From contig JABDRK010000159.1 of NCBI GenBank assembly GCA_013041785.1, forward strand, positions 1-6,230: DNA of 6,230 nt, written 5' to 3'. The notes beneath the pieces are model-generated. The model was not told the origin of the DNA. It searched no databases and saw only the letters and a program-made list of their open reading frames with translations. This document shows positions 1 to 4,644 of this stretch, piece by piece (the stretch's first letter is position 1; each line of letters opens with the position of its first letter). The DNA comes from Eudoraea sp. (GTDB lineage Bacteria > Bacteroidota > Bacteroidia > Flavobacteriales > Flavobacteriaceae). Made by a program: the position numbers and the translations under genes.

Positions 1-27
1 CACCAGCGTTAACAAAAAATAAATAAC

Positions 28-54
28 TCCCCGGTAAACACCGGGGATTTTTTT
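28..54 (+). terminator. Rho-independent terminator, possibly bidirectional
   Basis: A perfect 8-bp GC-rich stem, TCCCCGGT (28-35) with ACCGGGGA (40-47), closes an AAAC loop and is followed directly by seven T residues (48-54). This is a textbook plus-strand intrinsic terminator. All three plus-strand frames hit a stop between 10 and 26, so an upstream plus-strand gene probably ends just before it, off the left edge or within its last few codons. On the minus strand the stem is followed by a broken T-rich run (complement of 12-27), and the DUF423 gene ends 43 bp before the stem, so it may serve that gene too. Confidence 0.88.
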
Positions 55-97
55 ATCTACTCAGGTGATACTTCTGTACGTTTCGAAGAGGACCGGC

Positions 98-484
98 TTA
101 TTTTTTTGACTTCCAGATTCCATAGCCTGTCAGAATCCAGGCGGCAATGAGGCACAACCCACCAATAGGGGTTACAAATCCAATCACCCTGAAATCAAAT
201 CCTGTGAGCACATTTGTGGCCAGCAAATAAATAGAGAAGGAGAAAAACACAACCCCAAGCAAAGTCAATATAAAAACCTGTTTTTGACGTTTTTTGGAAA
301 GCGATTTTAACTGTGCCAAAACCAGCAAAAAAAGTGCGTGATACATTTGGTACTTTACACCTGTTTCAAATGTATCTAACTGTGCAGGCTCTAACCGGGC
401 TTCCAGTCCGTGAGCTCCGAAGGCGCCCAATATTATAGCAGTAACGCCAAATAATATCCCCGTTCCAAAGATTGTTTTGTTCAT
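98..484 (-). CDS. DUF423 family small integral membrane protein (YgdD-like)
   Basis: The 128-residue product matches the DUF423/COG2363 family, which includes E. coli YgdD; its function is not established. Family hallmarks seen are GAFGAHGL at residues 20-27, TGVKYQMYHAL at 41-51 and FVTPIGGLCLIAAW at 103-116. Four hydrophobic segments can be read at about 5-24, 45-60, 70-91 and 101-124, with a basic loop (KSLSKKRQKQ) at 60-69 and a lysine-rich C-terminus, so it should sit in the inner membrane. The length is typical for the family. The ATG at 482-484 starts just before the first hydrophobic segment and needs no extension. The gene is monocistronic in this window, divergent from saccharopine dehydrogenase, and followed by the 28-54 terminator. 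Family assignment is firm; no role can be inferred from the neighbours. Confidence 0.9.
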   Translation of the reverse strand: MNKTIFGTGILFGVTAIILGAFGAHGLEARLEPAQLDTFETGVKYQMYHALFLLVLAQLKSLSKKRQKQVFILTLLGVVFFSFSIYLLATNVLTGFDFRVIGFVTPIGGLCLIAAWILTGYGIWKSKK

Positions 485-524
485 AACTTCCAGGGCAACT
501 TTTTTTATAAATTTAACAAATTGA

Positions 525-537
525 TACCTTAGCTTTC
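525..537 (+). promoter_or_regulatory. Candidate -7 region for saccharopine dehydrogenase
   Basis: Two overlapping near-matches to the Bacteroidetes -7 consensus TAnnTTTG lie here: TACCTTAG (525-532) and TAGCTTTC (530-537), each with one mismatch. A start site near 539-544 would leave a leader of about 25-30 nt before the ATG at 569. No clear TTTG -33 element is seen at the usual distance; only a T-run at 500-506. The assignment rests on motif similarity alone. Confidence 0.25.
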
Positions 538-542
538 GGAGT

Positions 543-550
543 CAAAGATA
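543..550 (-). promoter_or_regulatory. Candidate -7 element for the DUF423 gene
   Basis: On the minus strand this reads TATCTTTG, an exact match to the Bacteroidetes -7 consensus TAnnTTTG. It lies about 60 bp upstream of the DUF423 start codon. The nearest upstream TTTG is only 14 bp away, shorter than the usual spacing, so the -33 part is weak. The element overlaps the likely start-site region of the opposing promoter at 525-537. Confidence 0.4.
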
Positions 551-568
551 ATCACCTTAGCTAACAAA

Positions 569-1939
569 ATGAGAAAAATACTGGTCATCGGAGCCGGGAA
601 GTCCACAGCCTATCTCATGGATTACTTCCTCGACAAATCAGGCCCTGAACAACTTGAATTACAGGTAGCAGATTTAAACCCGGACAACGTCCCTTTTTCA
701 GTAAGATCACATACTGCCTGCACAGTCATTGCCCTGGACATTCTGAACGATGACCAGCGGGCTGCCTGTATCCAGGGAGCTGATATTGTTGTCTCCATGC
801 TCCCTCCAAGATTCCATATCAAGGTAGCTGAAGACTGCCTGGCATACGGGAAAAATCTGGTTACTGCCTCCTATATCAGCAAGGAAGTCCGCGCCCTGGA
901 TCCGGAGGTAAAGAAAAAAGGACTGGTCTTTATGAATGAAATTGGGCTGGACCCGGGTATTGACCATATGAGTGCCATGCAGATCATAAACAATATCCGC
1001 GACCAGGGAGGTAAAATCCTCCTGTTTGAATCTTTTACCGGAGGCCTGGTCGCTCCTGAAAGCGATAATAATCTTTGGAATTATAAATTCACCTGGAACC
1101 CAAGAAATGTTGTCCTTGCCGGGCAAGGCGGTGCGGCCAAATTTATTCAGGAAGGTACCTACAAATACATTCCCTATCACAAGCTGTTCAGGAGGACAGA
1201 ATTTCTGGAGATTCCGGGTTATGGGAGATTTGAAGCCTATGCCAACCGGGATTCTCTAAATTACAGGGAAGACTACGGGCTGCAGGATACACTTACCTTG
1301 TTTCGGGGCACCATGAGGCGGGTAGGGTTTTCCAAGGCGTGGAACATGTTCGTGCAACTGGGTATGACGGACGACCAGTATACCCTTGAAAAATCGGAAA
1401 ACATGTCTTACCGGGATTTTACCAATCTCTTCCTGCCGTATTCTCCAACAGATTCGGTAGAGCTTAAGCTGAGACATTACCTGAAAATAGACCAGGACGA
1501 TATTATGTGGGAAAAACTTATCGAACTGGACCTCTTTAACCCCAATAAGTACTTCAACATCAAAAATGCCACCCCGGCACAATTGCTGCAGAAATTATTG
1601 GAAGATAGCTGGACACTCGAAGAAGACGACAAGGATATGATTGTGATGTATCACCAATTTGGATATGAGCTAAACGGGGTAAAAAAACAGATCGATGCCA
1701 ATATGGTGGTGCTGGGAGAAGACCGCATATATACAGCGATGGCCAAAACGGTAGGGCTACCAGTGGCCATGTGCACCCTGGGAATCCTTAACGGTCAAAT
1801 TAAAACCCCGGGAGTACAGATCCCTATCCAACATGAAGTCTATACTCCAATTCTAAAGGAACTATCCAAATACGATGTGGTATTCCAGGAATATGAAGTG
1901 CCCTATCTGGGATATAATCCGGATACTGTAGCCGGTTAG
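569..1939 (+). CDS. Saccharopine dehydrogenase (L-glutamate-forming, LYS9-like)
   Basis: The 456-residue product resembles yeast LYS9 and the SDH half of eukaryotic LKR/SDH. The family oxidises saccharopine with NAD(P)+ and water to L-glutamate and alpha-aminoadipate semialdehyde, a cytoplasmic step of lysine breakdown. An N-terminal Rossmann fold shows VIGAGKST at residues 6-13. An acidic residue, D35, ends the second strand (VADLN), which hints at NAD+ rather than NADP+ preference. The family signature NEIGLDPGIDHM spans 123-134, the substrate-domain motif GGLVAPESDNNLW 158-170, and conserved KDMIVMYHQF and TAMAKTVGLPVA segments lie at 355-364 and 389-400. Length is normal for stand-alone LYS9-type enzymes. 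The ATG at 569 directly precedes the first beta strand. An Lrp-family regulator gene follows 48 bp later. No lysine-ketoglutarate reductase is visible, so the partner enzyme, if present, is elsewhere. The reverse (biosynthetic) direction cannot be excluded from sequence. Confidence 0.9.
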   Translation: MRKILVIGAGKSTAYLMDYFLDKSGPEQLELQVADLNPDNVPFSVRSHTACTVIALDILNDDQRAACIQGADIVVSMLPPRFHIKVAEDCLAYGKNLVTASYISKEVRALDPEVKKKGLVFMNEIGLDPGIDHMSAMQIINNIRDQGGKILLFESFTGGLVAPESDNNLWNYKFTWNPRNVVLAGQGGAAKFIQEGTYKYIPYHKLFRRTEFLEIPGYGRFEAYANRDSLNYREDYGLQDTLTLFRGTMRRVGFSKAWNMFVQLGMTDDQYTLEKSENMSYRDFTNLFLPYSPTDSVELKLRHYLKIDQDDIMWEKLIELDLFNPNKYFNIKNATPAQLLQKLLEDSWTLEEDDKDMIVMYHQFGYELNGVKKQIDANMVVLGEDRIYTAMAKTVGLPVAMCTLGILNGQIKTPGVQIPIQHEVYTPILKELSKYDVVFQEYEVPYLGYNPDTVAG

Positions 1940-1957
1940 AATTTATTGCAATTATAC

Positions 1958-1965
1958 TATCTTAG
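1958..1965 (+). promoter_or_regulatory. Possible own promoter (-7 element) for the Lrp-family gene
   Basis: TATCTTAG differs from the Bacteroidetes -7 consensus TAnnTTTG at one position and lies about 22 bp upstream of the ATG at 1988. No good -33 TTTG is seen upstream. It shares the CTTAG core with the candidate at 525-532. The regulator could equally be read through from saccharopine dehydrogenase, since no terminator lies between them. Confidence 0.22.
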
Positions 1966-1987
1966 GGTTATAATCAGTAGCCTAAAT

Positions 1988-2458
1988 ATGAAATCTCCTA
2001 ACGAATCCATAAAAATTGATGGGATAGATAAAAGGATCCTAAGACACCTCATGCGTGATGCCCGCAAACCCATCCTTGAAATTGCACGGGACATCGGTAT
2101 CTCAGGGGCAGCTATACATCAGCGCCTGCGGAAACTCGAAAAATCGGGCCTGATCGCAGGATCAAAATTCGTGATCAATCCAAAGGTTTTGGGCTATAGG
2201 ACCATGGCCTATATCGGGATCTACCTCGATAAGGCAATGAGCAACCCCATAGCGGTAAAGGAGCTGGAAAAAATTCCGGAGGTACTGGAATGCCACTATA
2301 CCACGGGCGACTGGTCCATACTTATTAAGGTGCTCTGTAGAGACAATGAGCACCTTATGCAGGTACTCAACAAGAAAATTCAGCAAATAGAAGGCGTTTC
2401 AAGAACCGAAACTTTTATATCCCTGGCTCAGCAAATAGACAGGCAGATCAGTATATAA
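1988..2458 (+). CDS. Lrp/AsnC family transcriptional regulator
   Basis: The product of 156 residues has the classic two-part Lrp/AsnC layout. An N-terminal winged helix-turn-helix begins IDGIDKRILRHLMRDARKP (residues 10-28), with a recognition helix around ISGAAIHQRLRKLEKSGLI (38-56). A C-terminal ligand-binding and oligomerisation domain of the RAM/AsnC type follows at about 70-150, with YIGIYLD, a VLECHYTTGDWSILIKV core and FISLAQQ near the end. Proteins of this family bind DNA as dimers to octamers and respond to amino acids. I chose the ATG at 1988 over an in-frame TTG at 1946 because the extra 14 residues are hydrophobic, lie outside the family domain and overlap the candidate promoter. 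The gene follows saccharopine dehydrogenase on the same strand, and ald lies close by. Local control of either gene, and autoregulation, are plausible but inferred. Confidence 0.92.
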   Translation: MKSPNESIKIDGIDKRILRHLMRDARKPILEIARDIGISGAAIHQRLRKLEKSGLIAGSKFVINPKVLGYRTMAYIGIYLDKAMSNPIAVKELEKIPEVLECHYTTGDWSILIKVLCRDNEHLMQVLNKKIQQIEGVSRTETFISLAQQIDRQISI

Positions 2459-2498
2459 GCACTACAGAAGTTGGATTTACAATAAGAATAATTTACGG

Positions 2499-3194
2499 CT
2501 AGTCTCTCCCTCCGAAAACCTGAAGTCCCCAGTACACCAGGGTGGCCAATGACCCGATAGCCGCAACCAAATAGGTGCGTGCAGCCCATTTCAAAGCATC
2601 TTGCGAGCCCTTATACTCTTCCTGGGAAACCATGTTCCTGTTGCGAAGCCAGGCCAGCGCCCGGTTACTGGCATCATATTCCACCGGGAGGGTAATGAAA
2701 CTGAATATAGTAGCAAGGCCCATCATGATGAGACCCGCTACTGCGATGTAAAAGCCAAAGCCTAAGCCAGCTCCCGCTCCCAACATCAGCCCACCAAACA
2801 CCACCCACATGGAAAGGCTGGAGGTAACACTGACTACAGGTACAAGTTTAGAACGCATGGTGAGCCACTGATAAGCCGTAGCATGCTGTACGGCATGCCC
2901 GCATTCATGAGCCGCCACTGCCGCCGCAGCTGCATTGCGCTGACTATAAACCCCTTCACTTAAGTTTACGGTTTTGTTTTTAGGGTTATAATGGTCTGTC
3001 AACATTCCAGGAGTTGATACCACCTTTACATCGCGAATACCATGGTCTGCCAACATCTTTTCCGCAATTTCAGCGCCGCTCATTCCATTGCGCAGATGCA
3101 CTTTAGAATAATGTTTAAACTTGCTTTTTAGCCTGCTGCTGACGAGCCAGCTGATCAGGGCAATAGCCCCTATAAGTATATAATATGTGCCCAT
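2499..3194 (-). CDS. YugP-like membrane zinc metallopeptidase
   Basis: The 231-residue product fits the neutral zinc metallopeptidase family PF04298 (B. subtilis YugP type). The zinc motif AHECGHAVQH lies at residues 95-104: H96 and H100 are the expected ligands, E97 the catalytic base, and E172 in LPVEYDAS (169-176) the probable third ligand. Membrane segments are visible at about 4-20, 117-137, 143-167 and 203-224, placing the active site between the first and second. The region around 56-85 (VKVVSTPGMLTDHYNPKNKTVNLSEGVYS) is typical of the family. Length is normal, and the ATG at 3192-3194 directly precedes the first membrane helix. The gene ends 40 bp from the convergent Lrp-family gene, with no obvious hairpin between them. 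It lies downstream of ald but beyond a terminator, so it is probably transcribed separately. Its substrate is unknown. Confidence 0.9.
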   Translation of the reverse strand: MGTYYILIGAIALISWLVSSRLKSKFKHYSKVHLRNGMSGAEIAEKMLADHGIRDVKVVSTPGMLTDHYNPKNKTVNLSEGVYSQRNAAAAAVAAHECGHAVQHATAYQWLTMRSKLVPVVSVTSSLSMWVVFGGLMLGAGAGLGFGFYIAVAGLIMMGLATIFSFITLPVEYDASNRALAWLRNRNMVSQEEYKGSQDALKWAARTYLVAAIGSLATLVYWGLQVFGGRD

Positions 3195-3212
3195 TGCTAT
3201 GTGTCGTTTTTA

Positions 3213-3220
3213 CAAAATTA
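3213..3220 (-). promoter_or_regulatory. Candidate -7 element for the zinc metallopeptidase gene
   Basis: On the minus strand this reads TAATTTTG, an exact match to the Bacteroidetes -7 consensus TAnnTTTG, about 18 bp upstream of the start codon. That implies a very short leader of roughly 10-12 nt. The nearest TTTG upstream is 13 bp away, inside the T-tract of the ald terminator, which is shorter than usual spacing. The lone consensus match makes this moderately likely. Confidence 0.4.
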
Positions 3221-3229
3221 CAATTTACT

Positions 3230-3260
3230 AAAACAAAAATCCCGCCAAAGACTGGCGGGA
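3230..3260 (-). terminator. Rho-independent terminator of ald
   Basis: An 8-bp perfect stem pairs 3240-3247 with 3253-3260 (TCCCGCCA and TGGCGGGA) around a 5-nt loop. Read on the minus strand, it is followed by TTTTTGTTTT (complement of 3230-3239). It begins 25 bp after the ald stop codon. The stem's U-tract abuts the candidate promoter of the next gene, so the two genes appear to be separate transcription units packed into 91 bp. Confidence 0.88.
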
Positions 3261-3285
3261 CTTCAAATACTGACATATTGTACAA

Positions 3286-4386
3286 TTATACCAGCACAGG
3301 ATTATCCGGGAATATTGATTTTATTTCTTCATACACAATCTCCCCCTTAACAATATTGAGCCCTTTTTGCAGGGCAGGATCTTCCGAACAGGCTCGCTCC
3401 CATCCTTTTTCTGCCAGGGAAAGCACATAGGAAAGAGTAACATTGGTGAGTGCAAGGGTAGAAGTGTAGGGTACCGCCCCAGGCATATTGGCAACACAGT
3501 AATGCACCACATCATCAATGATAAATACGGGGTCTTCATGGGTAGTAGGTGTGCTGGTTTCTACGCATCCCCCCTGGTCCACGGCCACATCAACGATTAC
3601 CGCCCCTGGATGCATGGTTTTCAGCATATCACGGGTAATCAGTTTAGGTGCCTTGGCCCCTTTGATAAGGACACCCCCAACAATTAGGTCATGGGTTTTG
3701 ATGTGCTTGCGTATATTGTATTCATTGGAGTATAGCGTCATCACATGCGGGGGCATGATGTCATTCACATGACGCAGACGCTTCATGTCAACATCAAGCA
3801 CGGTAACATGGGCTCCTAATCCGGCCGCCATTTTGGCAGCCTGTATACCTACCGTTCCGGCACCTAATACCAGTACCCTTCCAGGAGGAACACCTGGTAC
3901 TCCGCCCAGCAGTATTCCCTTCCCTTTAACCGGTTTTTCCAAATACTTCGCTCCCTGTTGGATAGCCATACGGCCTGCAACCTCAGACATGGGAGTCAGC
4001 AAGGGAAGTGTACCGTCTTCATCTTCCACCGTTTCATAGGCTATACAAATGGCCTTGCTGTCTATCATGGCACGGGTCAGGCGTTCGCTGGAAGCAAAAT
4101 GAAAATAGGTAAAAACCACCTGCCCCTCGCGAATCAGGGGGTATTCTACAGGGGTGGGTTCCTTGACTTTAACGATCATCTCGCTCATCGCATAGACCTC
4201 CTCGATGGTCTCGAGGATTTGTGCCCCGTATTTTTGATAGTCCTCATTCGTAAATCCGCTGCCAATACCGGCTCCGGATTGCACAAATACCTGGTGCCCC
4301 TTATGCGTAAGTTCCAGAACGCCCCCAGGGGTCATCCCTACCCTGCTTTCATTGTTTTTGATCTCTTTAGGAATCCCTACAATCAT
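3286..4386 (-). CDS. ald: Alanine dehydrogenase
   Basis: The 366-residue product is a typical bacterial L-alanine dehydrogenase, which reversibly converts L-alanine, NAD+ and water to pyruvate, ammonium and NADH in the cytoplasm. The family's active-site residues appear at exactly the numbering known for the Mycobacterium tuberculosis enzyme: R15 (NNESRVG), K75 (VKVKEP), H96 (TYFHFA) and D270 (DVAVDQGG). The Rossmann nucleotide-binding loop GAGTVG is at 175-180, and D198 (VLDVD) is the expected NAD+ ribose ligand. The C-terminal MPGAVPYTSTLALTN segment (301-315) is strongly conserved in the family. The ATG at 4384-4386 begins the canonical MIVGIPKEIK start and follows an A-rich leader. The gene has its own terminator, and leuS lies 258 bp upstream on the same strand. 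The nearby Lrp-family gene is a plausible regulator, as Lrp/AsnC proteins (AldR) control ald in mycobacteria. Confidence 0.97.
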   Translation of the reverse strand: MIVGIPKEIKNNESRVGMTPGGVLELTHKGHQVFVQSGAGIGSGFTNEDYQKYGAQILETIEEVYAMSEMIVKVKEPTPVEYPLIREGQVVFTYFHFASSERLTRAMIDSKAICIAYETVEDEDGTLPLLTPMSEVAGRMAIQQGAKYLEKPVKGKGILLGGVPGVPPGRVLVLGAGTVGIQAAKMAAGLGAHVTVLDVDMKRLRHVNDIMPPHVMTLYSNEYNIRKHIKTHDLIVGGVLIKGAKAPKLITRDMLKTMHPGAVIVDVAVDQGGCVETSTPTTHEDPVFIIDDVVHYCVANMPGAVPYTSTLALTNVTLSYVLSLAEKGWERACSEDPALQKGLNIVKGEIVYEEIKSIFPDNPVLV

Positions 4387-4644
4387 TTTGTTCAGTTTTT
4401 AAGTTCAGATGCTAAAAATGTTTGATTTATAACAAAAAAACGAAATTAATCGATAAAATACAGGGGGTGTCCTATAAAAATTACATTTTTTATAAACATA
4501 ACCCCCTAATAAGTGGGGGTCTGTTGTAAAATATGATACTTTTTGCTATTTAGTGTGAATTAGATATAGAGATTATGTGCACCATCTATTGATATAGCGG
4601 CGGATGGAATCCTACCTGGTTTTTCAAAAGATGGGGTTCCTGGC
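4387..4644. other. AT-rich intergenic region between leuS and ald
   Basis: This 258-bp gap holds no plausible coding sequence. It must contain the ald promoter and leuS 3' end signals, both read on the minus strand. No exact TAnnTTTG is seen upstream of ald; the closest is TAATTTCG (complement of 4440-4447), with one mismatch. No classic GC stem with a U-tract follows leuS; the weak CCATC/GATGG pairing at 4582-4607 lacks a T-run. The main structure is the inverted-repeat cluster at 4462-4520, listed separately. Confidence 0.6.
4462..4520. repeat. Nested inverted repeats with competing hairpins
   Basis: AGGGGGT (4462-4468) pairs perfectly with ACCCCCT (4501-4507). Inside this pair, TATAAAAA (4473-4480) pairs perfectly with TTTTTATA (4487-4494) around a 6-nt loop. 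The same C-run, ACCCCC (4501-4506), can instead pair with GGGGGT (4515-4520) across an 8-nt loop. The two structures share one arm and exclude each other. The cluster lies 76 bp upstream of the ald start codon and 125 bp past the leuS stop. It may act as a leuS 3' structure, an ald leader or regulator site, or be the relic of a tiny palindromic repeat; the sequence does not decide. Confidence 0.7.

Noticed and set aside
707..1180. A minus-strand 157-residue open frame opposite saccharopine dehydrogenase
   Set aside because: It is fully antisense to a well-supported enzyme gene and shows no domain or promoter of its own.
1946..1987. A 14-residue N-terminal extension of the Lrp-family protein from a TTG at 1946
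   Set aside because: The added residues are hydrophobic, unlike the family N-terminus, and overlap a candidate promoter; the ATG at 1988 gives normal family length.
2907..2909. Cysteine in the peptidase zinc motif (HECGH, where YugP has HEVGH) as a possible loss of function
   Set aside because: The position is one of the variable x residues of HExxH; both histidines and the glutamate are intact.
3004..3430. A plus-strand frame at 3185-3430 crossing the ald-peptidase gap
   Set aside because: It overlaps the peptidase start, the terminator and the ald 3' end, has low-complexity composition and no family resemblance.
3958..4425. A plus-strand 155-residue open frame opposite ald
   Set aside because: It lies antisense to a highly conserved gene, has no recognisable domain, and its openness is explained by the codon use of ald.
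4462..4507. A complete insertion sequence or miniature transposon
   Set aside because: The palindromic unit is only 46 bp, has no transposase and no clear target-site duplication; a relic remains possible but cannot be shown here.
4387..4644. A known riboswitch or T-box leader upstream of ald
   Set aside because: No recognisable aptamer or T-box core is visible; only the simple inverted repeats at 4462-4520 can be supported.
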